Assembly: GCA_023430545.1 (NCBI GenBank)
Contig: JAEZAF010000084.1
Coordinates: forward strand, 1 to 64,000
Length of the DNA: 64,000 bases
Source of the DNA: Chloroflexota bacterium
Lineage (GTDB): Bacteria > Chloroflexota > Anaerolineae > Aggregatilineales > Phototrophicaceae
Reading direction: 5' to 3'
The translations under genes were made by a program, and so were the position numbers. Every line of letters starts with the position of its first letter. The stretch's first letter is position 1. This document shows, in pieces, positions 26,193 through 35,626 of this stretch. The notes under the pieces are model-generated. The model was not told the origin of the DNA. It was given only the letters and a program-made list of their open reading frames with translations, and did not search any database.

Positions 26193-27539
26193 TCAGACTC
26201 CCCACGGATAGGTATCAGGTGGTTCAGCGGCGGCGGTGTCGATATGCAGGGGATGGAGCGCGTGGCTGTCCTCCAGATAGATGAAGGCATCATAGCGCCT
26301 TGAAAAAGCGGTTGGGACGAAATTGCCGCGCTCACGTTCAGGGTTATACACCACACCGATTGCCCGGTGGCCGCGCGTCCGCTGGAGCAGCCTGTGCGCC
26401 TGACTGGACTCCGAGAAGATCAGCAGGCTGTCCTGTCCGAGCGCATCGTGCAGCAGGCCTTCCCAGCTTTCAGGCTGTGCTTCTGGCACGGGCATACGCT
26501 CCATCGGCGCATCCCAGCGGCTGCCAGCGATCACGCTGCCCCGATAAGCTCCGAAACCGACCAGCACCACGCCTTCATCTTTCCATTCATCGCGTACCAA
26601 CTGGCCGACATTGACCATCCCGGCATCAGCCATCGGCGTCGCACGGGCATCCCCGATATGCGTGTTATGCTGCCAGATGATGACCTTTGTAGCGTCACCG
26701 TAATGCGCCACCAGCCGATTGAGCGTGTCCACCATGTGATGGTCGCGGATATTCCAGCTTTTGGCGTTCCCCTGAATCATCGTCCGGTAGTAATGCTCGG
26801 CATTGAGCGCGACGTAGGCGTTCTGTTCGGCGTTGAAGTGTGCCTCACTGTCACCATCGTAAACGGATGAACCTGCACCTGCATTGCGCTGCATGTGAAA
26901 CAGCAGATCCAGCACTTCTGTCTCGCAGGAGTCGGCCACCATCGGGTCGGCGGTGGCATAGGCGTAAGTATGCGGATCTTCACCGTAAGGCTGGAAGCAC
27001 CGATAGGCGCGGTAGGCGGCATGGACGTTATCCGGCATATTGTGTTCCAGATAACGTGTGACTTCACCCAGTGATTCCCACAGACTGTAGACATCAAGCC
27101 CGTAGAAGCCGACTTTACGCTGCACGGGCAGGGTGTCATTATGACGGCGGAGCCACTCGACAAAGGCGGCGATTTCCCAGTTGGCCCACATCCACGTCGG
27201 CCAGCGGCTGAACTGATGCAGCACCTTCCATGCACTGTCGCCGGATTGTTCGTAATTCTTGATATAGCGGTTGATGCGGTAGCAGTCGGGCCAGTCGCCC
27301 TCCACCGCGATCATCGTAAAGTCCTTTTCCTGAATCAGACGCTGGCTGATGCGTGCCCGCCACTGATAATACTCCGATGTGCCGTGACTGGCCTCGCCAA
27401 GCAGTACGAAACGCGCATCACCGATGCGGTCGATCAGCGGATCAAGGTCATCGGGCGTCGTCAGCGGATGCGCGATCTGACGCAGTATCTGCTTTTCCTG
27501 TAGGGTGTCGGTGGCAACCATGACGGCGTTTCTCTCCAT
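26193..27539 (-). CDS. Erythromycin esterase-like protein
   Basis: A 448-residue protein of the erythromycin esterase family (PF05139 type), with the FVLLGEASHGTSEYY segment (about residues 44-58), AVEGDWPDCYR and WQHNTHIGDAR, all hallmark regions. Resistance members open macrolide lactones, but most homologues have unknown substrates, and the phosphoribosyltransferase next door suggests a non-antibiotic role. No signal peptide. An ATG six codons in (27521) has GGAGAG upstream and may be the true start. It is upstream of and co-oriented with the SDR-like gene. Confidence 0.82.
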   Translation of the reverse strand: MERNAVMVATDTLQEKQILRQIAHPLTTPDDLDPLIDRIGDARFVLLGEASHGTSEYYQWRARISQRLIQEKDFTMIAVEGDWPDCYRINRYIKNYEQSGDSAWKVLHQFSRWPTWMWANWEIAAFVEWLRRHNDTLPVQRKVGFYGLDVYSLWESLGEVTRYLEHNMPDNVHAAYRAYRCFQPYGEDPHTYAYATADPMVADSCETEVLDLLFHMQRNAGAGSSVYDGDSEAHFNAEQNAYVALNAEHYYRTMIQGNAKSWNIRDHHMVDTLNRLVAHYGDATKVIIWQHNTHIGDARATPMADAGMVNVGQLVRDEWKDEGVVLVGFGAYRGSVIAGSRWDAPMERMPVPEAQPESWEGLLHDALGQDSLLIFSESSQAHRLLQRTRGHRAIGVVYNPERERGNFVPTAFSRRYDAFIYLEDSHALHPLHIDTAAAEPPDTYPWGV

Positions 27540-27711
27540 GAAAATTCCATGCTCCTCTGGGTGTCCCGTGTGGGAAGAGGAGCATGGTTTCCTTGCCTTA
27601 ATGGTTCAGCGGAGTTTGATGTTAAACGGTGGGCGCTGTGATCTTTCAGTCTTTATTTTCCAGAAACAGTCGTTACAAACCAGCCGATCACAAGGGCGGC
27701 TGTATTCGGTC

Positions 27712-27957
27712 TTATACTTCAGCAGCCCCAGCGCCGGAATAAAGCTGTGCCGCACGGCAGTAGAGCGTGATCTCGTGGTCCGTGGCCGCGCCAATCCAGC
27801 CAACGGGGATCACCCGGCTTTCGTTTTTATACAGGTAGCCCTGGCGGACGATCACGTGCGTAATTTCTTTGGTGGTGCAATCCATCACAAAGCGCTCAAT
27901 GTGACCGACCAGCTCGTCGTCTACACTATAAACTGCTGCGCCTTCCTTAAATCGCAT
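27712..27957 (-). CDS. PRC-barrel domain protein, short
   Basis: An 81-residue protein with a PRC-barrel beta-fold: MRFKEGAAVYSVDDELVGHI, then EITHVIVRQGYLY and RVIPVGWIG. PRC barrels occur in ribosome maturation, photosynthetic and stress proteins; the role here is unknown. Start ATG 27957 has GAGG six bases upstream; a longer start at 27984 is less supported. The tail after residue 65 diverges from the usual pattern of the family, and many homologues are longer, so the gene may be shortened. Confidence 0.7.
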   Translation of the reverse strand: MRFKEGAAVYSVDDELVGHIERFVMDCTTKEITHVIVRQGYLYKNESRVIPVGWIGAATDHEITLYCRAAQLYSGAGAAEV

Positions 27958-27984
27958 ATCAGCCTCTTTTTTCCGGTGAGCCAC

Positions 27985-28575
27985 CGAAAATGGTGACTTC
28001 CAATAAATCTATTTGCGGGTGATCCACACTACAGACCTCTGCCGCATCTCAGACAGGCCTGAGTACACCGATTGATGTAACTCTTAATGTAACGGGAACA
28101 GTAACTATCTTAAACCAGTTTCTAACATACTCCAATAGGTCACAAGGACCGTTTTCCAGATGACCAAAAGAAGTATATCGGCTGGCTCCAGCATAGACAT
28201 GAGCACAAATCACCAGAATGAGCCGCGGCTAAGTACTACATATAGACAAGCCTAAAGTGCTTTACCATTCCTTCAGAAAATGTGATAATAAATCACTGTG
28301 TAATTTTCAATTTAACACAAGCACAGACGGTGATATACATGACGGGCCATGAGGCACTGGTGCGACTTCCAGCGACCTTGTGGTACTTGTCAGGATACTG
28401 AAGTGTACCCGCTGTAGATTTCGCCGCTGACAGACACATGTTCTGTCTGCTAATCCACAATGATGCGCACAAATTATCATTCACTTATCAACCCTCGATA
28501 ATGTAAGCCCCTTCTGTTGATGAGAACATATCCTGAGGATCTATACCGTGACAGGCGAACCGGGTTAGGGCGAGC
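27985..28575. other. Gene-free stretch before the histidine kinase gene
   Basis: About 590 bp with no convincing coding region on either strand. It is more AT-rich than its surroundings. One small inverted repeat, CAGACA/TGTCTG at 28431-28449, is visible. The promoter of the kinase operon should lie here but I cannot assign it. Confidence 0.6.
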
Positions 28576-30459
28576 GTGATGGACCAGAGTGGTCAGACTG
28601 AGCATCAAAATGAGAAACATCTGCACATGGTTGAGCGCATCAGCCAACAGATTAAGGCGGTGCAAATGCAGGCGGATGGCCTCAGGGCTGCGTACAGCAT
28701 GGGGGACACCACGTCAGATACCAACCCGATGCTTCAGACGCTTGAAAAACTCCTGGCCGCGCTGGAAGAACTGCATGTCGCTCAGGAAGAACTCGCCATC
28801 CAGAATGAAGAGCTGGTTGCTACCCGTCAGCATGTGGAAAATCAGCGCTACCGCTATCAGGACCTGTTTGAGAATGCCCCCGATGCCTATCTCGTAACCG
28901 ATTTAAAGGGTGTCATACGGGAGGCGAACCACGTCGCGGCCAATATGCTGAATGTGCCGCGTCGCTTTCTTCCTGGAAAGCCGTTTTTGCTGTACCTGAG
29001 CGAAGCAGACCGTGTGAACTTTCAGGATAGACTGCTGGATCCTGAAAGTTTCCGGGGCTATTTGAAAGAATGGGAAGTGCAGCTCTATCCCCGTCATCGG
29101 CCCGAACTGCCAGTTTCATTGACAACGACCCTGATTGATGATGAAACTGGGGTACCGGCTGCTGTACGCTGGCTGCTGCGTGATATTTCTTCCCGCAAGG
29201 AGATGGAAAGCACGCTGCGCGATCTGAATATGCATCTGGAAATGCGGGTGCGCGAGCGGACCGAACTGCTCGAAATCGAGACGAGCTTAAAGGATCGTGC
29301 CCTCGCCCGAGCACAGGCGGCGCGGCTTGAAGCCGAAGTACTGCGGGACATTGGCAATACCCTCAACAGCTCTCTGGAACTGCCGGAGGTGCTGGAGAAA
29401 ATTCTGGATAATGTCGGGCGGCTGGTGCATCATGATGGCGCTGGTATCATGCTGCTGCAGGCAGACAAGGTACGACCAGCCATGTGCCGGGGGTATCCGC
29501 TCTGCCGCGATGAGGAAGAGATCCGCAGACTGCATTTCTCGCTGGATCATGCCTTTCCGCTGAACGAAATTGCCCGCACCGGTCAGCCGTACATCATGGA
29601 ACAGGTGGAGGCTCCATTTGACTGGATCGCAGCGATGGGGATGACGAATGCGCCGTTTTCCTACATGGGGGTGCCGATTTTCGTGCAGGCTGAGCTGATT
29701 GGCTTTCTGAATCTGACCAGCACGGTCCCGCATTATTACACCTCTGATCAACTGGAAGTATTGCAGCCGTTTGCTACACAGGCGGCGCTGGCCCTGCAGA
29801 ACGCCCGCCTCTATCAGCAGGCCAGAACCGCGACGATTCTGGAAGAACGGCAGCGGCTGGCGCGAGATCTGCATGATGCGGTCAGTCAGTCGCTGTTTAC
29901 CTCGACCATCGTGGCAGAGGCGCTGCTTCAGAGTAAGGAAACCCGTTCGAAGCGGTTGAATGATCAGTTAGAGTACCTGCTCCGGCTGAATCGGGGCGCA
30001 CAGGCTGAAATGCGTTCCCTGCTGCTGGAACTGCGTCCAGCGCATCTGACCGATGTGGACCTGTCCAGGCAGATACGCGGGCTGGTGGAGTCGGTACGGG
30101 GGCGCAAGGAAATCGACATTGAGTTATATATTGATGATGGTGTGCCGATGCCGCCCGATGTCCAGATCGCGTTTTATCGAATTGCGCAGGAAGCGCTGAA
30201 TAATATTGTGAAACACTCACGGGCAAAGAAGGCCAAGGTCAGCCTGATCAGTGATAACCAGCATGTCGGTCTGGTGGTGCGGGACTATGGCCGTGGTATT
30301 GATGAGGAGAAACAGAATAAAGGGATGGGATTATCCACCATGCGAGAGCGCGCAGAAGAAATTGGCGCTGATTTCGAAATTGTCAACATGCCTGGCGAGG
30401 GCCTGACTGTGACCGCCATGTGGATGCGAGATACACGAGATGAGGAAGAGCATGAGTAA
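28576..30459 (+). CDS. Cytoplasmic PAS-GAF sensor histidine kinase, NarL/LiaS type
   Basis: A 627-residue kinase without membrane segments. An N-terminal coiled coil (about 55-92) is followed by a PAS domain (about 92-215), a GAF domain (about 258-415), a HisKA_3 dimerisation domain with phospho-acceptor H433 in LARDLHDAVSQ, and an HATPase domain (about 530-620, with EALNNIVKHS and GRGIDEE). It should sense a soluble signal and phosphorylate the response regulator that overlaps its 3' end. The start is GTG 28576 or the directly following ATG; the ribosome site is weak. Confidence 0.92.
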   Translation: MMDQSGQTEHQNEKHLHMVERISQQIKAVQMQADGLRAAYSMGDTTSDTNPMLQTLEKLLAALEELHVAQEELAIQNEELVATRQHVENQRYRYQDLFENAPDAYLVTDLKGVIREANHVAANMLNVPRRFLPGKPFLLYLSEADRVNFQDRLLDPESFRGYLKEWEVQLYPRHRPELPVSLTTTLIDDETGVPAAVRWLLRDISSRKEMESTLRDLNMHLEMRVRERTELLEIETSLKDRALARAQAARLEAEVLRDIGNTLNSSLELPEVLEKILDNVGRLVHHDGAGIMLLQADKVRPAMCRGYPLCRDEEEIRRLHFSLDHAFPLNEIARTGQPYIMEQVEAPFDWIAAMGMTNAPFSYMGVPIFVQAELIGFLNLTSTVPHYYTSDQLEVLQPFATQAALALQNARLYQQARTATILEERQRLARDLHDAVSQSLFTSTIVAEALLQSKETRSKRLNDQLEYLLRLNRGAQAEMRSLLLELRPAHLTDVDLSRQIRGLVESVRGRKEIDIELYIDDGVPMPPDVQIAFYRIAQEALNNIVKHSRAKKAKVSLISDNQHVGLVVRDYGRGIDEEKQNKGMGLSTMRERAEEIGADFEIVNMPGEGLTVTAMWMRDTRDEEEHE

Positions 30460-31087
30460 TGCGCAGCCGATTAAAGTAATGATCGTTGATGACCATGACA
30501 TTCTGCGTCATGGGCTTGGCCTGTCACTGGAAATCTTCGAAGATATTCAGGTGGTGGGTCAGGCGTCAGATGGCGTCGAGGCGGTGGAGCGCTGTGGTCA
30601 GCTTCAGCCGGATGTGGTGCTGATGGACCTCATGATGCCGGACGCGGACGGCGTGGTTGCCACCCGTGAGATCCGCAGCCGATGGCCCCACATCCAGATT
30701 GTGGCGCTCACCAGCTTCGAGGAAAACACCCTGGTCTACGAAGCGCTCAATGCCGGCGCGATCAGTTATCTTCTGAAGAATATCTCGATTGACGAGCTTT
30801 ACTCGGCCATCCGGGATGCCTATCACGGCAAATCGACGCTCTCGAAGGAAGCATCCGATGCGCTGATCGAGATCGTCAGGCATCCGGTGGGCGAGACCGG
30901 GCTTACGACCCGCGAAAAGGAAGTCCTCGGCTGCATCGTCAAGGGGATGAGCAATGCCGAGATTGCCGATATACTCTCCGTGAGCGAGTCGACGGCCAAG
31001 AAACACGTCACGAATATCCTTACAAAGCTCAATGTCGCCAATCGTGCGCAGGCCGTCGCCGTTGCCCTTCAGCAGAAGCTGATCTAG
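30452..31087 (+). CDS. LuxR/NarL-family response regulator
   Basis: A 211-residue response regulator. The receiver domain (about 8-125) has phospho-acceptor D59 in VVLMDLMMP. The LuxR-type helix-turn-helix (about 146-205) has TTREKEVLGCIVKGMSNAEIA. Its ATG overlaps the kinase stop by 8 bp, with GAGGAAGAGC as ribosome site, so the pair is translationally coupled. An upstream in-frame ATG at 30440 lacks a good site. Targets are unknown. Confidence 0.95.
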   Translation: MSNAQPIKVMIVDDHDILRHGLGLSLEIFEDIQVVGQASDGVEAVERCGQLQPDVVLMDLMMPDADGVVATREIRSRWPHIQIVALTSFEENTLVYEALNAGAISYLLKNISIDELYSAIRDAYHGKSTLSKEASDALIEIVRHPVGETGLTTREKEVLGCIVKGMSNAEIADILSVSESTAKKHVTNILTKLNVANRAQAVAVALQQKLI

Positions 31088-31152
31088 CCAGTATTTGAAA
31101 TTGTCGCAAGCCTGGGCCGGATTGTTCTGGTCCCTAAAGGTGCATGAGGTAA

Positions 31153-31170
31153 GGCGGGATTCTTCCCGCC
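31153..31170. repeat. GC-rich palindrome between convergent genes
   Basis: GGCGGGATTCTTCCCGCC belongs to the dispersed palindrome family, with the same core at 53710. It may end transcription of the two-component genes and the convergent antiporter gene. Confidence 0.7.
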
Positions 31171-31196
31171 CACCTGATCGCGACTCTCCAATCCCT

Positions 31197-32270
31197 CTAT
31201 CGCATCACGTACAGCACGCCCAGACTGGCGATATAAATCGCGAAAACCAGCGCGGAGTCAATGCCGAAGCGCAGGATCGTCCGATCCTTGCGTTCAATCA
31301 TCCCTGTCAGATAAACCGCTGTCATCACAATCGTTGCGGCTGCCATATAGATAATCGAATTGTCGGCTTCATTCAGCAGCGGGCCTTCGCGGTAGAAGAT
31401 GTCTCCGATGAAGAGCAGCACCATGATGATGCCATTGCTGCCGAAGATATTGGCGAAGGCCATCTCGTATTTCTTCAGGCGGACGGCGGTGATCGCGACA
31501 CTCAGTTCCGGCAGGGACGTCGAAGCGGCCAGCAGTGTCGCGCCGACAAAGCTGGTGCCGAGTCCGGTCTGTTCGGCCAGTGCATCCGCAATCCGGCTGA
31601 TGGTAAATCCCGCCACCAGAATCACCCCTGCAAAACCGGCAAAGGTCAGGGCCAGCCGCCGCGTTGACCATTGGTGCAGATGCTTCTGATCTTCAGGGTC
31701 CTGCGGCGACAGGACCACCGCTTCCATTTCTTCGGTACTTGGGTGATTTTCCGCCTGCCATTTCTCGTTCCCCTCATAATGCTGGGACAAAAACAGCGTG
31801 ATGATGTAGCCGATAAACAGCATCAGCGTCCACAGGCCGAGATTGGCAAAGACGACCACTTCTCCGAGTGCGATCGAGGCGACCGCGCTTGCCAGCAGGA
31901 CGATCAGCAGTACGCCTTGCAGCATCAGGATCGGTTTGGGCGTGAAAAAGGTGAGCGCCCCTTTGATCAGCGCGAAATCGACAATCGCCAGCAGCACCAT
32001 CTGAAACATCACACTGCCGAAGATGGCATTAATCGCAAGCTGTGGCCGGTTCGCCAGTGCTGCCGATACGGTAGTGCCCACATCGGACATCTGCGTTGCC
32101 AGCGACAGAAACAGCAGCCCCATAAATGCTTTGCCCAGATTGGTCCGGTCAGAAATCACATCGGCAAAGAGCGAGAGCCGTGTCCCGACGAACCAGATCA
32201 GCGCGATCAGCGCGGCAAAGATCGCCAGATTTAACCCCAGCGGATTACCAGTAAAGTCCAGAAACTCCAT
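31197..32270 (-). CDS. Sodium/calcium exchanger family membrane protein
   Basis: A 357-residue antiporter-like protein with 10-11 hydrophobic helices. Two inverted alpha-repeats are visible; the second carries GTSFVGATLLAASTSLPELS, the ion-binding motif of the CaCA superfamily, while the first (SDVGTTVSAALANRPQLAINAIFGS) is more divergent and lacks the canonical GTSLPE. A central cytoplasmic loop of about 40 residues separates the halves. The ion is not certain. I prefer ATG 32270, which starts at MEFLDFTG with AGGG upstream; a frame to 32342 adds a polar tail unlike the family. Confidence 0.82.
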   Translation of the reverse strand: MEFLDFTGNPLGLNLAIFAALIALIWFVGTRLSLFADVISDRTNLGKAFMGLLFLSLATQMSDVGTTVSAALANRPQLAINAIFGSVMFQMVLLAIVDFALIKGALTFFTPKPILMLQGVLLIVLLASAVASIALGEVVVFANLGLWTLMLFIGYIITLFLSQHYEGNEKWQAENHPSTEEMEAVVLSPQDPEDQKHLHQWSTRRLALTFAGFAGVILVAGFTISRIADALAEQTGLGTSFVGATLLAASTSLPELSVAITAVRLKKYEMAFANIFGSNGIIMVLLFIGDIFYREGPLLNEADNSIIYMAAATIVMTAVYLTGMIERKDRTILRFGIDSALVFAIYIASLGVLYVMR

Positions 32271-32486
32271 GCTAAGAAAAGCCCTTTCGTGTTCCACAAC
32301 GCTGTCTGACGGCGGTGTCCGATGTACGTGATGTGCAGACATAAATCACCCATATGGACCATCAAAATAGGGTGATTTGCACTATGCCGCTTCCCGATTT
32401 TCGACTTAAGTTTGAAGGGATAGAAACGACGCAGGAATATGATTGAGCCTTATTTCCATGATTTTCCCTGTAAAGGAGCTTAAGCC

Positions 32487-33347
32487 GTGGGTGAAGAAAA
32501 GCAGCTAAGACCACCCCAGGAACAGGATCAGCAGCCCGGTATCGAATCCGAGATGACGCCGCGCCCCAAAGCTGAAGACCAGCAGTATCAGGGTTCCGGC
32601 AAACTGCGCGACAAAATCGCCCTGATCACCGGTGGTGACAGCGGCATCGGTCGTGCAACCGCCATCCTGTTCGCCAAGGAAGGCGCGGACTTGGCGATTG
32701 TCTATCTGAACGAACACTCGGATGCGGAAGAGACCAAACGTCAGGTGGAGCAGGAAGGGCGGCGCTGTCTGCTGATCGCCGGCGATATCGGCGATGAAGC
32801 CTTCTGTCAGCAGAGTGTACAGCAGACCCTCGACGAATTCGGACGGCTGGATATCCTGATCAATAATGCCGCCGAACAGCACCCGCAGGAGAGCATTACC
32901 GATATCACTGCGGACCAGCTTGAGCGCACCTTCCGCACCAATATCTTCTCGATGTTTTATCTGACCAAAGCCTCACTGCCGCATCTGAAGAAGGGAAGCG
33001 CTATCGTTAATACCACCTCGGTGACCGCTTATCGCGGCAACCCGCAGTTGATCGATTATTCAGCCACCAAGGGCGCGATCGTGGCCTTCACGCGCTCACT
33101 GTCACAGTCACTGGTTGAAAAAGGGATTCGAGTCAACGGTGTCGCACCGGGGCCGATCTGGACGCCGCTGATCCCGGCCACCTTCCCGGCAGCCAAAGTT
33201 GCCACATTCGGCTCGGATGTCCCTATGAAACGCGCCGGTGAGCCGGAAGAAGTCGCGAACTGCTTCCTGTTCCTCGCCAGTGATGCATCCTCGTATATCA
33301 CCGGACAGGTCCTGCATCCCAATGGTGGCGAGATGGTCAATGGCTAA
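32487..33347 (+). CDS. SDR-family oxidoreductase, general-stress type
   Basis: A 286-residue classical-type SDR with an N-terminal polar extension (about 40 residues). The cofactor motif is TGGDSGIG, the active site is YSATK, and the ending LHPNGGEMVNG is typical of the YdaD/YhdF stress-induced group. The start GTG has AAGGAG well placed. It is an NAD(P)-dependent dehydrogenase of unknown substrate. It lies upstream of the SRPBCC and Zn-alcohol dehydrogenase genes on the same strand, 203 bp away. Confidence 0.9.
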   Translation: MGEEKQLRPPQEQDQQPGIESEMTPRPKAEDQQYQGSGKLRDKIALITGGDSGIGRATAILFAKEGADLAIVYLNEHSDAEETKRQVEQEGRRCLLIAGDIGDEAFCQQSVQQTLDEFGRLDILINNAAEQHPQESITDITADQLERTFRTNIFSMFYLTKASLPHLKKGSAIVNTTSVTAYRGNPQLIDYSATKGAIVAFTRSLSQSLVEKGIRVNGVAPGPIWTPLIPATFPAAKVATFGSDVPMKRAGEPEEVANCFLFLASDASSYITGQVLHPNGGEMVNG

Positions 33348-33550
33348 AGCATAGGCGTTGTCCCTGCAAAAGCGACGGATGTAGGGATACGGCATGCCAA
33401 GCGAAGCGCCAACCGTGTCCGTTCTGGTAGTCAATTTCACATACGCTCTACAATCCCTGCCCTGTATCACCTGCTATCCGGCCACTGGCCGCCCGTCCGA
33501 CGACATCGTGCCCGACATCGCAGACCTGTTTGCTCATGAGGTGCAATTCC

Positions 33551-34348
33551 GTGGATTACCCATCATCCTATCTGGACGAAGACGAGAACAAAACAAACCA
33601 GACTCAAACCTCGGTCAATATCGACCCGCAGCAGCGTAACATGTCGCTGATCGGCGGCGCGGTGCTGCTGGCGGCGGCGCTGGCGCGGCGCGGTCTGCCC
33701 GGTCTGGGACTCGGCGCTGCGGGTGCGACCCTGCTGTATCAGGGAAGCACCGGTATGTCACCGATTAACCGTCTGCTCGGCAAAAATCAGGCGGTGCATG
33801 ACAAACGCGCTGCGATCAGTGTCCCGCATCAGCAGGGCAAACATATCAATGACAGCATCACCATCAATAAATCGGCTGAGGAGCTTTACCGCTTCTGGCG
33901 CGATTTCAGCAACCTGCCGCAGATCCTGCCGATGCTTCAGTCAGTTGAAGTCACCGACGATACCCACTCGCACTGGACGGTTGATGGCCCCGGCGGGATG
34001 AAAGCCGAGTGGGATACCGAGATCATCAACGATGAGCCATATACCGTCATCGGCTGGCGTTCACTGAAGAATCCCTACGTCGATCATGCAGGCGCGGTGC
34101 GCTTCAGGATGGCCCCAGTCGGGCAGGGGACCGAAGTCAGCATTCAACTGGAATACATGCCGGTCGGCGGCGCGGTCAGCATGGCGCTGATTCAACTGCT
34201 TGGTAAATCACCGGAATATCAGATCGCGGTCAGCCTGTACCGTTTGAAACAGTTGATGGAGCTGGGCGAGATCACCAGCGTTGAGGGTCAGCCTTCGGGA
34301 CGCGCAAAATCGCAGGATCAGCGGAATCAGCAGGAGCAGAGGGGTTAA
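33551..34348 (+). CDS. SRPBCC-fold protein with N-terminal membrane segment
   Basis: A 265-residue protein with an N-terminal glycine/alanine-rich hydrophobic region like DUF2892/YgaP membrane domains, followed by a SRPBCC (polyketide cyclase/START-like) domain (about 105-230, HINDSITINKSAEELYRFWRD...). The START-like fold binds hydrophobic ligands. Start GTG 33551 has GAGG upstream and is preferred to an earlier TTG at 33530. The stop is 4 bp from the alcohol dehydrogenase start, an arrangement I recall from several other bacteria. Confidence 0.78.
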   Translation: MDYPSSYLDEDENKTNQTQTSVNIDPQQRNMSLIGGAVLLAAALARRGLPGLGLGAAGATLLYQGSTGMSPINRLLGKNQAVHDKRAAISVPHQQGKHINDSITINKSAEELYRFWRDFSNLPQILPMLQSVEVTDDTHSHWTVDGPGGMKAEWDTEIINDEPYTVIGWRSLKNPYVDHAGAVRFRMAPVGQGTEVSIQLEYMPVGGAVSMALIQLLGKSPEYQIAVSLYRLKQLMELGEITSVEGQPSGRAKSQDQRNQQEQRG

Positions 34349-34352
34349 GTTT

Positions 34353-35522
34353 ATGAAAGCGCTTTGCTGGAATGGAATCGAAGATGTCCGCGTGGAAACC
34401 GTGCCGGACCCGAAAATCATCAATCAGAGTGATGTCGTCCTCAAAATTACCTCGACCGCGATCTGCGGATCTGACCTGCATCTGTATGACGGCTTCATCC
34501 CGTCGATGAAACCGGGCGACATCCTCGGTCATGAATTCATGGGCGAGGTGGTCGAAGTGGGCCGCGATGTGACGAAGCTGCGCATCGGGGACCGGGTGAT
34601 CGTCCCATTCAATATCGCCTGCGGACACTGCCACTACTGCGAGCACAACCTGCACTCGCTGTGTGATAACTCGAACCCTAATGCGCCGCTGGCCGAAAAG
34701 ATGTACGGCTCGTCCGGTGCAGGGCTGTTCGGCTATTCGCATCTGTACGGCGGATACGCAGGCGGACAGGCGGAATACGTGCGCGTGCCGTTCGCCGATG
34801 TCGGCCCACTGAAGGTGCCGGATCATCTGTCCGACGAGCAGGTGCTGTTCCTGACCGATATTTTCCCGACCGGCTACATGGCAGCCGAAAATGCCAACAT
34901 TCAGCCAGGGCATATCGTCGCCGTCTGGGGCTGTGGGCCGGTGGGACAGTTTGCCATCCAGAGCGCGCTGATTATGGGGGCGGAGCGCGTGATCGCCATC
35001 GATCGCTTCCCCGAACGCCTGAAGATGGCGCAGGAACACGGGGCGGAGGTCATCAACTACGAGCAGCAGGATGATGTCGTCGGCATGCTTAAGCACATGA
35101 CCGGTGGACGTGGCCCGGACTCCTGCATCGACGCGGTCGGCATGGAAGCGCATTCTGCCGAGCTTACAGGCATTTATGATCGTGTCAAGCAGACCATGCG
35201 GCTGGAAACCGATCGTCCCCACGCGCTCCGCGAGGCGATTCAGGCCTGTCGCAAGGGTGGCACCATCTCGATTCCCGGTGTGTATGGCTGGCTGCTGGAC
35301 AAGGTGCCGTTTGGGACTGCCTTTGCCAAGGGTCTGACCTTCAGGATGGGCCAGACGCATGTCCATCGCTATACACAGCCGCTGCTGGAACTGGTCGAGA
35401 ACGGCGTGATTGATCCGACCTTTGTGATCACCCACCGTCTCCCGCTGGATCAGGCCCCGGAAGCGTACAAAATGTTCCGCGATAAACAGGATAACTGCAT
35501 CAAGGTCGTCCTGAAGCCGTAG
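34353..35522 (+). CDS. Zinc-dependent alcohol/formaldehyde dehydrogenase
   Basis: A 389-residue medium-chain dehydrogenase. Catalytic zinc ligands lie in ICGSDLHLYDG and GHEFMGEV; structural zinc cysteines are in CGHCHYCEHNLHSLC. The nucleotide fold has WGCGPVGQFA. The length and sequence style fit glutathione-independent formaldehyde-dehydrogenase-like enzymes. Start ATG 34353 has AGGGG upstream; an earlier frame at 34281 overlaps the SRPBCC gene and is not homologous. Co-transcribed with the SRPBCC gene. Confidence 0.9.
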   Translation: MKALCWNGIEDVRVETVPDPKIINQSDVVLKITSTAICGSDLHLYDGFIPSMKPGDILGHEFMGEVVEVGRDVTKLRIGDRVIVPFNIACGHCHYCEHNLHSLCDNSNPNAPLAEKMYGSSGAGLFGYSHLYGGYAGGQAEYVRVPFADVGPLKVPDHLSDEQVLFLTDIFPTGYMAAENANIQPGHIVAVWGCGPVGQFAIQSALIMGAERVIAIDRFPERLKMAQEHGAEVINYEQQDDVVGMLKHMTGGRGPDSCIDAVGMEAHSAELTGIYDRVKQTMRLETDRPHALREAIQACRKGGTISIPGVYGWLLDKVPFGTAFAKGLTFRMGQTHVHRYTQPLLELVENGVIDPTFVITHRLPLDQAPEAYKMFRDKQDNCIKVVLKP

Positions 35523-35560
35523 AGACTTCAGCCCATGCTCTACAACCGAACCAGTATCTA

Positions 35561-35583
35561 GGGCGGCAGGAATGCTGCCCGCC
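35561..35583. repeat. GC-rich palindrome in the gap before the LLM gene
   Basis: GGCAG and CTGCC pair around GAATG, with flanking GGGC and CGCC. It resembles the other dispersed palindromes and lies between the alcohol dehydrogenase and F420-type genes. Confidence 0.55.
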
Positions 35584-35626
35584 GGTAAAAACGTACAAAA
35601 CGAGAACCCAAAGGAGCAAGGATACG

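Noticed and set aside
26178..26205. Earlier GTG start for the SDR-like gene
   Set aside because: It falls inside the preceding gene, has no ribosome site and adds residues outside the fold.
27606..27803. Possible frameshifted tail of the PRC-barrel gene
   Set aside because: The alternative frame does not show a convincing continuation of the PRC-barrel family, so a frameshift is not claimed.
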